This document shows positions 53,866 to 62,849 of a DNA stretch of 64,000 nucleotides, piece after piece (position 1 is the stretch's first letter; each line of letters begins with the position of its first letter). This stretch comes from G051903925 sp051903925 (lineage in GTDB: Bacteria > Pseudomonadota > Alphaproteobacteria > Zavarziniales > Zavarziniaceae). Both the position numbers and the translations under genes were made by a program. Below the pieces are notes generated by a model. It did no database searches. It was not told the origin of the DNA and saw only the letters and a program-made list of their open reading frames with translations. The stretch spans positions 3,596,001 through 3,660,000 of the forward strand of contig NZ_CP173678.1 in NCBI RefSeq assembly GCF_051903925.1, read 5' to 3'.

Positions 53866-54682
53866 CCCCACGCTGCGCCGGCGATTCCTGCAGCACCTGG
53901 GGTGGCAGGCCCTGCGCCAGGCCGGTTCCACGCCGATCAGCGTCGTGTCGGCCGGCGTGCTGCTGTTCGCCTGGTGGCTGACGGCGGCGCTCAAGCTGGT
54001 CCCACCCCTGTTCCTGCCACCGCCGGAGCTTGTCCTGTCGCAGGCCTGGGTCGTGGCCACCCGCGGCTTTGCGGATGCAACGCTGGCCGAGCATGCCGCG
54101 ACGAGCCTGATGCGGGTCGGCAGCGCGTTCGTCATCGCCACGTCGATCGCGATCCCGCTGGGCCTGGCGATGGGCATCAGCCGGGTGGCCAAGGGGATTT
54201 TCGATCCCCTGATCGAGTTCTACTGGCCCCTGCCGCCCCTGGCCTACCTGCCCCTGGTCATCATCTGGCTGGGCATTGGCGAGGTGGCGAAGGTCACGCT
54301 GATCACCCTCGCCATGTTCGCACCCCTGTGCATCGCGGCGCAGGCGGGGGTGCGTTCCGTCTCGGCGGAGCGGATCCAGGCGGCGCGGACCCTGGGCGCC
54401 AGCCGTCTGCAAGTCCTGCTGCACGTGATCCTGCCGGGTGCCCTGCCGGAGGTCCTGACCGGTGTGCGGATCGGCGTGGGCACAGGCTGGTCGGTCCTGG
54501 TGGCCGCGGAACTGGTCGCTTCGACCCGCGGCCTTGGCTACATGACGCTGTCGGCCGCGCACTTCCTGGTGACAGAGGTGGTGTTCGTCGGGATCTTCTC
54601 GATCGCCTTCTTCGCCATCGGCTTCATGCTGGCCGTCCGGGCGCTGGAGCGCTGGCTGACCCCCTGGAAAGGCCGGTCCTGA
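53837..54682 (+). CDS. TauC-like ABC transporter permease
   Basis: A 281-residue inner-membrane protein with about six helices. The ATPase-contact loop (EAA motif) is near GVRSVSAERIQAARTLGASR, followed by VLLHVILPGALPEVLTGVRIGVG. The ATG at 53837 is preceded by GGGGAG; an upstream in-frame ATG at 53810 is less likely. It completes a TauABC-type importer with the two preceding genes. Confidence 0.9.
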   Translation: MAVLSPAAPDPTLRRRFLQHLGWQALRQAGSTPISVVSAGVLLFAWWLTAALKLVPPLFLPPPELVLSQAWVVATRGFADATLAEHAATSLMRVGSAFVIATSIAIPLGLAMGISRVAKGIFDPLIEFYWPLPPLAYLPLVIIWLGIGEVAKVTLITLAMFAPLCIAAQAGVRSVSAERIQAARTLGASRLQVLLHVILPGALPEVLTGVRIGVGTGWSVLVAAELVASTRGLGYMTLSAAHFLVTEVVFVGIFSIAFFAIGFMLAVRALERWLTPWKGRS

Positions 54683-54699
54683 ACGGGCAGTCTGCGCGC

Positions 54700-55431
54700 A
54701 TGGACACGGACACGGCCGGGCTGCAGGACCTGGCAGGCCAGCGAATCCTGGTCGTCGGGGCGGGCTCGGGCATTGGCCGCGCCGTTGTCGATGCCGCCCT
54801 GGCGGCCGGCGCCATGGTGGCCGCCTTTGGCCGCCCCGGACCCAGCCTGGACCGCCTGGCCTCGCAGGCGCTGCCCGGCGTCCGGGTCGCGCCCCTCGAC
54901 CTTGCCGATGGCACCGCGATCGCCCCGGCATTGGCCGAGGCTGCGCCGTTCGACCATGTCGTGTCGACGGCGGCACATGCGCTGCGCCAGCCGTTCGGCG
55001 AAATCGCGCTGGATGCCGCGCGCGCGGCATTTGACGTGAAGTTCTGGGGCCAGGTCGCGCTGGCCCAGGCGGCCGCCCAACGCCTGCCGGCGCATGGCTC
55101 GATCGTTCTGGTGTCGGGCATTTCCAGCCGGCGCGGCCTGCCGACCCATGCGATCCAGGGTGCGATCAACGGCGCGCTGGAAGCCCTGGCACGCAGCCTG
55201 GCGGCGGGCTTGGCGCCGATCCGCGTGAACGCGGTGGCACCGGGCTACATCGACACCCCACGCCACGGCAGTGCCCCCGACCAGGCAACCCTCGCCCGCA
55301 TCGGCCAGACGCTGCCCGTGGGCCGCGTCGGGCGGCCCGAGGAAGTGGCCGCAACCATCCTGCATCTGATGGCCAATCGCTTCCTGAACGGCACCGTCAT
55401 CGACATTGACGGCGGCCACACCGCCACCTGA
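54700..55431 (+). CDS. SDR-fold protein lacking the catalytic Tyr/Lys pair
   Basis: A 243-residue Rossmann-fold protein. The cofactor motif GAGSGIG at 20-26 is intact and Ser139 is in place (VLVSGISSRRG). Where the YxxxK active site belongs, the sequence reads H150-A-I-Q-G154 (PTHAIQGAINGALEAL). The C-terminal half is normal (INVNAVAPGYIDTP-like, then GTVIDIDGGH). It starts 18 bases after the permease stop, so it is the last gene of the tauABC-like operon. It may bind NAD(P) without classical SDR chemistry, or use His150 in another way. Confidence 0.8.
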   Translation: MDTDTAGLQDLAGQRILVVGAGSGIGRAVVDAALAAGAMVAAFGRPGPSLDRLASQALPGVRVAPLDLADGTAIAPALAEAAPFDHVVSTAAHALRQPFGEIALDAARAAFDVKFWGQVALAQAAAQRLPAHGSIVLVSGISSRRGLPTHAIQGAINGALEALARSLAAGLAPIRVNAVAPGYIDTPRHGSAPDQATLARIGQTLPVGRVGRPEEVAATILHLMANRFLNGTVIDIDGGHTAT

Positions 55432-55445
55432 ACCGGCTGGCGGAC

Positions 55446-55473
55446 GGGGATGCAGCCGCACGGCCGCATCCCC
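55446..55473. terminator. Bidirectional hairpin between the SDR and the giant repeat gene
   Basis: GGGGATGC at 55446-55453 pairs perfectly with GCATCCCC at 55466-55473, and GCCG/CGGC inside extends the stem. It lies between two convergent stops 50 bases apart. It has no U-run on either side but is well placed to stop both transcripts. Confidence 0.6.
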
Positions 55474-55481
55474 ATCTCGCC

Positions 55482-58400
55482 TCAGACGACCAGGGTCAGC
55501 AGGGCGTTGACCTGCTCGGTCGACATCGACTGGATCTGCGTCGTGGTGAACGCATTGCCCTGGGTCGTTGTCAGGGCGGCGATGTCGTCGGTGCCCACAT
55601 AGTCGATCTGCGCCGTGGTCAGGCCCTGGATCGCCGTCGTGCTCAGACCCGCAAACTGCGTCGTGGTCAGGGCGCTGACCTCGGTGCTGGTGAAGCCCTT
55701 GACCTGCGTTCCGTTCAGGACGCCGATCTGCGTCGTGGTCAGGATCCCCAGCTGCGTCGTGGTCAGCACGCCGATGTCGGTCGATTCCAGGCCCGTGATC
55801 TGCGTCGTGGTCAGGACGCCGATCTGGGTCGTGGTCAGGCCCGTCACCTGCGATGTGCTGAGGGCGCCGATCTGGGTGGAGCTGAAGCCGCCGACCTGCG
55901 TCGTCGTCAGCGCGCCGATCTGGCTGGACTTGAAGCCGGCGATCTGGGTCGTGGTCAGCGCCGCCAGGTCCGTCGACTCGATGCCCTGGACCTGCGTCGT
56001 GGTCAGCGCGCCCAGCTGCGTCGTCTTGAAGCCGCCGAACTGCGTCGTGGTCAGCGCCGCGATGTCCGTCGTCTCCAGCCCGCCGATCTGGGTCGTGGTC
56101 AACGCCCCCAATTGGGTCGAGCTGATGCCACCGAACTGGGTGGTGGTCAGCGCCGCAACCTCGGTCGTGGTCAGGCCGCCGATCTGCAGCGTCGACAGCG
56201 CGCCCAGCTGGGTCGAGGTCAGGCCGCCCAGCTGCGTGGTCGTCAGCGCCCCCAGGTCGGTCGACTCGATCCCCTTCACCTGGGTCGTGGTCAGGCTGCC
56301 CAGCTGCGTGGTCGTCAGGCCGCCAACCTGTGTCGTGGTCAGGCCCGCAACCTGGGTCGAGGCCAGGCCACCGACCTGGGTCGTCGTCAGCGCGCCGACC
56401 GAGGTAGAGGTCAGGCCACCGATCTGCATCAGGGTCAGCTTGCCCACCTGGGTGGAGGTGAGGCCGCCCAGCTGCGTGGTGGTGATCGCGCCCAGCTGCG
56501 TCGACTTGACCCCGCCCAGCTGCGTGGTGCTCAAAGCCCCCAGGCTGGTGGAGGTCAGCCCACCGAACTGAGTCGTGGTCAGCGTCCCCACCTGGACGGA
56601 AGTCAGGCCCCCCAGCTGGGTCGTCGTGAGCGTGCCCAGCTCGGTCGTGGTCAGGCCGCCCAACTGCGTCGTGGTCAGCGCCGCCAGCTGCGTCGACTTC
56701 AGGCCGCCGAACTGGGTCGTGGTCAGGTTGGTCAGTTGCGTCGTCGTCAGGCCGCCCACCTGCTGGGTGGTCAGGCCGCCCAGCTGCGTGGAGGACAGAC
56801 CGCCGACCTGCGTCGTCGTCAGCGCCTTGACCTGGGTCGAGGTGACGCCGCCGATCTGCGTGGTGGTCAGGCCGCCCAGCTGCGTGGTGGTCAGGCCGCC
56901 GACCTGCGTCGTCGTCAGCGCGCCCAGCTGCGTCGACTTCAGGCCACCCACCTGGGTCGTGTCCAGGCTGCCGATCTGCGTCGTGTTGAAGCCACCCAGC
57001 TGGACGACCGTCAGCACGCCGACCTGGGTCGAGGTCAACCCGTCGATCTGCGTGGTCGTCAGGTTCGCGACCTGCGTCGACTTGATGCCGCCGACCTGCG
57101 TCGTCGTCAGGGCGCCCAGGCTGGTCGAGGACAGGCCGCCCACCTGCGTGGTCGTCAGGACCCCCACCTGGGTCGAGGTCAGGCCACCCAGCTGGGTCGT
57201 GGTGATGGCCCCCAGCTCAGTCGTGGTCAGGCCGCCCACCTGCGTCGTGGTCAGCGCGCCAAGCTGCGTCGACTTCAGGCCACCGAACTGCGTGGTGGTC
57301 AGGTCGGTCAGCTGCTGCGTGGTCAGGCCACCGACCTGAAGCACAGTCAGCGCCCCCAGCTGCGTGGAGGACAGGCCACCCACCTGGGTCGTGGTCAGCG
57401 CCTTGATCTGGGTCGAGGTGACTCCCCCGATCTGCGTCGTGGTCAGGCCGCCAAGCTGCGTCGTGGTCAGGCCGCCCACCTGCGTGGTGGTCAGCGCCCC
57501 CAGCTGCGTCGACTTCAGGCCACCCACCTGGGTCGTATCCAGGCTGCCGATCTGCGTCGTGTTGAAGCCGCCCAGCTGGACGACCGTCAGCACGCCGACC
57601 TGGGTCGAGGTCAACCCGTCGATCTGCGTCGTGGTCAGGTTCGCGACCTGCGTCGACTTGATGCCGCCGACCTGCGTCGTCGTCAGCGCGCCCAGGCTGG
57701 TCGAGGTCAGGCCACCCACCTGCGTCGTCGTCAGCGTGCCAACCTGGACGGAGGTCAGGCCGCCCAGCTGGGTCGTGGTGATGGCCCCCAGCTCGGTCGT
57801 CGTCAGGCCGCCCACCTGCGTCGTGGTCAGGGCACCAACCTGGGTCGACTTCAGCCCGCCAAACTGCGTGGTGGTCAGGTTCGTGATCTGCTGCGTGGTC
57901 AGGCCGCCGACCTGCAGCGTCGTCAGGCCGCCCAGCTGGGTCGAGCTGAGCCCGCCCACCTGCGTCGTCGTCAGGGCCTTGATCTGGGTCGAGGTAACGC
58001 CGGCCAGCTGCGTCGTCGTCAGGGCGCCAAGCTCGGTGGTAGTCAGGCCACCGACCTGTGTCGTGGTCAGAGCCCCCAGCTGCGTCGCCTTCAGGCCGCC
58101 CAGCTGCGTCGTGGTCAAGGCACCGATCTCGGTCGTCGTCAGGCCGCCCACCTGCACCAGGCTGAGCGCGCCCAGCTGGGTCGAGGTCAGGCCACCCAAC
58201 TGAGTCGTGGTTAGGTTGGCGATCTGGGTCGTCTTCAGGCCGCCCACCTGCGTCGTCGTCAACGCGCCCAGGCTGGTCGAGGACAGGCCGCCCACCTGCG
58301 TCGTGGTCAGCGTACCGACCTGGACGGAGGTCAGGCCGCCCAGCTGGGTCGTGGTGATCGCTCCCAGTTCGGTCGTGGTCAGTCCGCCGACCTGCGTCGT

Positions 58401-61067
58401 CGTCAGCGCGCCGACCTGGGTCGACTTCAGCCCACCGAACTGGGTCGTGGTCAGGTTGGTGATCTGGGTTGTCGTCAGGCCGCCCACCTGCACGGTCGTC
58501 AGCCCGCCCAGCTGCGTGGACGACAGGCCGCCGACCTGCGTGGTCGTCAGGACGTTGATCTGGGTCGAGGTGACGCCCCCGATCTGCGTCGTGGTCAGGC
58601 CACCCAGCTGAGTCGTGGTCAGGCCACCGACCTGGGTCGTCGTCAGGGCGCCCAGCTGCGTCGACTTCAGGCCACCCACCTGGGTCGTGTCCAGGCTGCC
58701 GATCTGCGTCGTGTTGAGGCCGCCCAACTGGACGACCGTCAGCACGCCAACCTGGGTGGAGGTCAGGCCGTCGATCTGCGTCGTGGTCAGGTTCGCGACC
58801 TGCGTCGACTTGATGCCGCCGACCTGCGTCGTCGTCAGCGCGCCCAGGCTGGTCGAAGTGAGGCCGCCCACCTGCGTCGTGGTCAGCGTGCCCACCTGGA
58901 TCGAGGTGAGCCCCCCCAGCTGCGTGGTGGTGATGGCACCCAGTTCGGTCGTGGTCAGGCCGCCGACCTGTGTCGTGGTCAGCGCACCAAGCTGCGTCGA
59001 CTTCAGGCCACCGAACTGGGTCGTCGTCAGGTTGGTGATCTGGGTCGTGGTCAGGCCGCCCACCTGCAGGGTGGTCAGGCCGCCCAGCTGCGTGGAGGAC
59101 AGGCCACCCACCTGGGTCGTGGTCAGCGCCTTGACCTGGGTCGAGGTGACGCCGCCGATCTGGGTCGTGGTCAAGCCGCCCAGCTGCGTCGTGGTCAGGC
59201 CACCCACCTGCGTGGTGGTCAGCGCGCCCAGCTGCGCCGCCTTCAGGCCGCCCACCTGGGTCGTGTCCAGGCTGCCAATCTGCGTCGTGTTCAGGCCACC
59301 CAACTGCACCGAGGTCAGCACGCCGACCTGGGTCGAGGTCAGGCCGTCGATCTGCGTGGTCGTCAGGTTCGCGACCTGCGTCGACTTGATGCCGCCGACC
59401 TGCGTCGTCGTCAGCGCGCCCAGGCTGGTCGAAGACAGGCCGCCCACCTGCGTCGTCGTCAGCGTGCCCACCTGGAGGGAGGTGAGGCCCCCCAGCTGGG
59501 TCGTGGTGATCGCCCCCAGCTCAGTCGTGGTCAGGCCGCCAACCTGGGTCGTGGTCAGGGCCGTCAGCTGCGTCGACTTCAGGCCGCCGAACTGCGTGGT
59601 GGTCAGGTTGGTGATCTGCGTCGTGGTCAGGCCGCCGACCTGGACACTGGTCAGGCCACCCAGCTGGGTCGAGCTGAGCCCGCCCACCTGCGTCGTGGTC
59701 AGCGCCTTGATCTGGGTCGAGGTCACGCCCCCGATCTGCGTGGTGGTCAGGCCGCCCAGCTGCGTGGTGGTCAGGCCGCCGACCTGCGTCGTCGTCAGCG
59801 CGCTCAGCTGCGTCGCCTTCAGGCCGCCCACCTGTGTGGTGTCCAGGCTGCCGATCTGGGTCGTGTTCAGGCCACCCAACTGCATCGAGGTCAGCACGCC
59901 GACCTGGGTCGAGGTCAGGCCGTCGATCTGCGTCGTCGTCAGGTTTGCGACCTGCGTCGACTTGATCCCGCCAACCTGCGCGGTCGTCAGTGCCCCCAGG
60001 CTGGTCGAGGACAGGCCGCCCACCTGCGTCGTCGTCAGGGTACCGACCTGGACCGCCGTCAGGCCGCCCAGCTGCGTCGTGGTGATCACGCCCAACTCGG
60101 TCGTGGTCAGGCCACCCACCTGCGTCGACGTGAGTGCCGCAAGCTGGGTCGACTTCAGGCCCCCGAACTGTGTCGTGCTCAGGGCACCGATCTGCGTGGT
60201 GGTCAGGCCACCGACCTGGACCACGGTCAGGCCACCCAGCTGCGTGGAGGACAGCCCCCCCAGCTGCGTCGTGCTCAGGGCCTTGACCTGGGTCGCGGTG
60301 ACGCCGCCCAGCTGCGTCGTCGTCAGGGCGCCCAGTTCGGTCGTGGTCAGGCCACCGACCTGCGTCGTGGTCAGCGCCCCCAGCTGCGTCGACTTCAGGC
60401 CGCCAAGCTGGGTCGTGCTCAGGGCCCCGACATTGGTGGAGGTCAGGCCACCCAGCTGCACCAGGCTCAGCGCCCCGACCTGGGTCGAGGTCAGGCCACC
60501 CAGTTGCGTGGTGGTCAGCACGCCGACCTGGCTCGACGTCAGGCCCGCGAATTGCGTCGTCACCAGCGCGCCCAGGCTGGTGGAGGTCAGCCCGCCGACC
60601 TGCGTGGTGCTGAGGGCCCCGACCTGCGTCGCCATCAGGCCGCCGACCTGCGTCGCCGTCAGGGCGCCCAGGTTCGTCGTGCTCAGCGCCTTGACCTGGG
60701 TCGTGGTGAGGACGCCCAGCTGCGTCGACTTGACCCCGCCCAACTGCGTCGTCGTCAGCGCCCCCACCGCGGTGGAGCTGAGGCCGGGCACCTGGGTCGT
60801 GGTCAGCGCCCCCAGCTGGGTGCTGCTGACGCTGCCCAGCTGGGTCGTGGTCAGGCCGCCCAGCGTCGTCGACTTGAAGGCCGAGAACTGTGTCGTGGCC
60901 AGCGCGGCGATGTTGGTCGTGGTGAAGGCGGCCAACTGCGTCGAACTCAAGGCCGCGATCTGGGTAACCGCAAGCGCCTGGATGTCGGTCGTCTTCAGGT
61001 TGCTGATGACCGTGGTCGTCAGACCAGCGATCTGTGTCGTGGTCAGACCCGAAATGATCGAGGCCAT
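55482..61067 (-). CDS. Giant octapeptide-repeat protein, 1861 aa, function unknown
   Basis: The ATG at 61067 (MASIISGLTTTQIAGL) is preceded by GGAG about 13 bases upstream. The whole protein is made of octapeptides of the form G-L-T-T-T-Q-V-G. Leu or another apolar residue falls at every multiple of eight from residue 8 to 1856, and 1861 equals 232 x 8 + 5, so the register appears unbroken. Position 1 is usually Gly or Ala, 3-5 Ser/Thr, 6 Gln and 7 Val/Leu/Ile. Charged residues are rare, and no Cys was noticed. No signal peptide, membrane helix, anchor or enzymatic domain is visible. A beta-solenoid or a stack of short helices capped by Thr are both plausible. It has its own promoter region and no obvious operon partner. 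Confidence 0.85.
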   Translation of the reverse strand: MASIISGLTTTQIAGLTTTVISNLKTTDIQALAVTQIAALSSTQLAAFTTTNIAALATTQFSAFKSTTLGGLTTTQLGSVSSTQLGALTTTQVPGLSSTAVGALTTTQLGGVKSTQLGVLTTTQVKALSTTNLGALTATQVGGLMATQVGALSTTQVGGLTSTSLGALVTTQFAGLTSSQVGVLTTTQLGGLTSTQVGALSLVQLGGLTSTNVGALSTTQLGGLKSTQLGALTTTQVGGLTTTELGALTTTQLGGVTATQVKALSTTQLGGLSSTQLGGLTVVQVGGLTTTQIGALSTTQFGGLKSTQLAALTSTQVGGLTTTELGVITTTQLGGLTAVQVGTLTTTQVGGLSSTSLGALTTAQVGGIKSTQVANLTTTQIDGLTSTQVGVLTSMQLGGLNTTQIGSLDTTQVGGLKATQLSALTTTQVGGLTTTQLGGLTTTQIGGVTSTQIKALTTTQVGGLSSTQLGGLTSVQVGGLTTTQITNLTTTQFGGLKSTQLTALTTTQVGGLTTTELGAITTTQLGGLTSLQVGTLTTTQVGGLSSTSLGALTTTQVGGIKSTQVANLTTTQIDGLTSTQVGVLTSVQLGGLNTTQIGSLDTTQVGGLKAAQLGALTTTQVGGLTTTQLGGLTTTQIGGVTSTQVKALTTTQVGGLSSTQLGGLTTLQVGGLTTTQITNLTTTQFGGLKSTQLGALTTTQVGGLTTTELGAITTTQLGGLTSIQVGTLTTTQVGGLTSTSLGALTTTQVGGIKSTQVANLTTTQIDGLTSTQVGVLTVVQLGGLNTTQIGSLDTTQVGGLKSTQLGALTTTQVGGLTTTQLGGLTTTQIGGVTSTQINVLTTTQVGGLSSTQLGGLTTVQVGGLTTTQITNLTTTQFGGLKSTQVGALTTTQVGGLTTTELGAITTTQLGGLTSVQVGTLTTTQVGGLSSTSLGALTTTQVGGLKTTQIANLTTTQLGGLTSTQLGALSLVQVGGLTTTEIGALTTTQLGGLKATQLGALTTTQVGGLTTTELGALTTTQLAGVTSTQIKALTTTQVGGLSSTQLGGLTTLQVGGLTTQQITNLTTTQFGGLKSTQVGALTTTQVGGLTTTELGAITTTQLGGLTSVQVGTLTTTQVGGLTSTSLGALTTTQVGGIKSTQVANLTTTQIDGLTSTQVGVLTVVQLGGFNTTQIGSLDTTQVGGLKSTQLGALTTTQVGGLTTTQLGGLTTTQIGGVTSTQIKALTTTQVGGLSSTQLGALTVLQVGGLTTQQLTDLTTTQFGGLKSTQLGALTTTQVGGLTTTELGAITTTQLGGLTSTQVGVLTTTQVGGLSSTSLGALTTTQVGGIKSTQVANLTTTQIDGLTSTQVGVLTVVQLGGFNTTQIGSLDTTQVGGLKSTQLGALTTTQVGGLTTTQLGGLTTTQIGGVTSTQVKALTTTQVGGLSSTQLGGLTTQQVGGLTTTQLTNLTTTQFGGLKSTQLAALTTTQLGGLTTTELGTLTTTQLGGLTSVQVGTLTTTQFGGLTSTSLGALSTTQLGGVKSTQLGAITTTQLGGLTSTQVGKLTLMQIGGLTSTSVGALTTTQVGGLASTQVAGLTTTQVGGLTTTQLGSLTTTQVKGIESTDLGALTTTQLGGLTSTQLGALSTLQIGGLTTTEVAALTTTQFGGISSTQLGALTTTQIGGLETTDIAALTTTQFGGFKTTQLGALTTTQVQGIESTDLAALTTTQIAGFKSSQIGALTTTQVGGFSSTQIGALSTSQVTGLTTTQIGVLTTTQITGLESTDIGVLTTTQLGILTTTQIGVLNGTQVKGFTSTEVSALTTTQFAGLSTTAIQGLTTAQIDYVGTDDIAALTTTQGNAFTTTQIQSMSTEQVNALLTLVV
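55482..61067 (-). repeat. 24-bp coding repeat array, about 232 units
   Basis: On the minus strand the typical unit is ACCACGACGCAGGTGGGCGG plus CCTG, coding T-T-T-Q-V-G-G-L. Units differ mainly at codons for positions 1, 3-5 and 7-8. All units appear to be exactly 24 bases long. Units near both ends of the gene are more diverged than those in the middle. Confidence 0.9.
56545..60577 (-). repeat. Second-order repeat of exactly 576 bp (24 octapeptides)
   Basis: The landmark CTGGT(C/G)GA, coding the unusual octad G-L-x-S-T-S-L-G, recurs at 56545, 57121, 57697, 58273, 58849, 59425, 60001 and 60577. Each step is 576 bases, which is 24 x 24. Other landmark octads (GIKSTQVA, GLNTTQIG, SLDTTQVG, AITTTQLG) keep fixed places within the period. 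Seven full periods are seen. The outer parts of the gene keep the octad but lose the long period. Confidence 0.9.
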
Positions 61068-61303
61068 CAGACTGTAACTCCAGCGGAAGCGGTTGCGGCG
61101 GGACAATGGGCAGTCAGGGGGGCCATCCACCGCGCTTCGGCCGGCACCCGCCTCGGTTGCTTTCGCAACTGCCGCAGGATTCCGGGCGCGCGCACGGCGT
61201 AACCCCCTCTGGTTCGCATGCACAGTGCGCGTCCAAGAATTGAGAACACGTAAACAGCGTCACGAACCGTGACTTTCGGGCGATGGGCGGTCACGCTGGC
61301 GTC

Positions 61304-62061
61304 ATGGCCCTCATCCGCACGATCGACGCTTCCGCCTGGTATGAGACGGTGCGGCAGGCGGACGATGTCACCCTGATCCACGAGCCGTGGATCAAGCCGT
61401 TCTACCGGTGCAACATGTGGCACGTCCGCGGGCGCGACTTCGACCTGCTGTTCGATACCGGGCTTGGCGCCGTGCCCCTGCGACGCAGCGTGCCGCTGCT
61501 GGCCGGGCGGCCGGTGATCTGCGTCGCCAGCCACGCGCATTTCGACCATGTCGGCGCGATGCACGAGTTCGCGATCCGCTGCATCCACTGCGCGGAGGCT
61601 GGCGTCCTGTCCCGGCCGGATCGCCGGTCGACGTTGGCCGATCCCTATGCCTGCGATGCGATGTTCGATGCCGCTCCGTCCGGATGGGACGCTGCGACCT
61701 ATGCCGTGACTGCGGCACCGGCAACCCGGACGCTAACCGATGGCGACGTCATCGACCTGGGCGACCGGGCCTTCACCGTCCTGCATGTGCCGGGCCATTC
61801 GCCAGGCGGGATTGCCCTGTGGGAGGCCCGGACGGGAATCCTGCTCTCAGGCGACGTGATCTATGACGGCCCGCTGATCGACGATGGCTTTGGCAGCGAC
61901 GCCAGCGCCTATGCGACCTCGGTCAGGCGGTTGGCCGCCCTGCCCGCCACGATCGTGCATGGCGGGCACTTTCCCAGCTTTGGCGGGACCAGGCTGGGTC
62001 AGCTTGCGGACGAATACCTTGCGGGGCGGCGACAGCCAGGCTGCCCCGCCCCGCCAGGATC

Positions 62062-62065
<4 letters not shown>
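61304..62065 (+). CDS. Metallo-beta-lactamase-fold hydrolase
   Basis: A 253-residue MBL-fold protein. The metal motif is intact: His77, His79, Asp81 and His82 in SHAHFDHVG. Further marks are the third-metal-ligand His in HVPGHSPGGIAL, Asp in LLSGDVIYDG and the last His in VHGGHFPSF. The substrate is unknown; the fold includes lactonases, glyoxalase II and thioesterases. The ATG at 61304 is used, with ATG at 61283 as the alternative. Neither has a good ribosome binding site. It is divergent from the giant repeat gene (236-base gap) and overlaps the next gene by four bases tail to tail. Confidence 0.85.
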
Positions 62066-62538
<473 letters not shown>

Positions 62539-62849
62539 GATCGATTCCTCCTGGATCCGCTGGGCAACCGGGCCAGCCGGGATTGGCTGCGTGGTACCGG
62601 GATCCGCTGCTCTGGCCTGTTCAACGGCTGGAGCAGTGGTTTCCTGCGCTCGCCATCGGCCATCGCCGTCGTGAACCTATCAAGTGGGCGCCGCTGCTTG
62701 CGTCTCAAGCGACAAGCCTGTGACCGCTGCCACAACGCCGTGTGGTGGGGCGCCGCCGGGCGGTGCCGGCGCCATTCCTTCGACGGCACACCCGGCCAGC
62801 CCGCCCCCGCACAGCAGCAGCACAGGCCGGGCGCGCCGGGTGGATCCCG
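62539..62849. other. Intergenic region, 311 bases
   Basis: No gene with domain character is seen. The left part should hold the promoter of the minus-strand Gly/Tyr-rich gene. An imperfect hairpin at 62749-62767 (GGCGCCG with CGGTGCC) lies about 80 bases downstream of the crotonase stop on the minus strand and may end its transcript. Confidence 0.5.

Noticed and set aside
55482..61067. Could the 24/576-bp array be a CRISPR or other non-coding repeat?
   Set aside because: There are no unique spacers, every unit keeps the reading frame, and differences fall at codon positions that change or preserve residues in a protein-like way.
56112..61077. Long open frames on the plus strand opposite the giant repeat gene (for example 58615-61077)
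   Set aside because: They arise because the 24-bp unit has no stop in that frame either. Their translations (PPTCVVVS-type repeats) only mirror the minus-strand repeat, and the minus frame has a proper start, ribosome binding site and Thr/Gln pattern.
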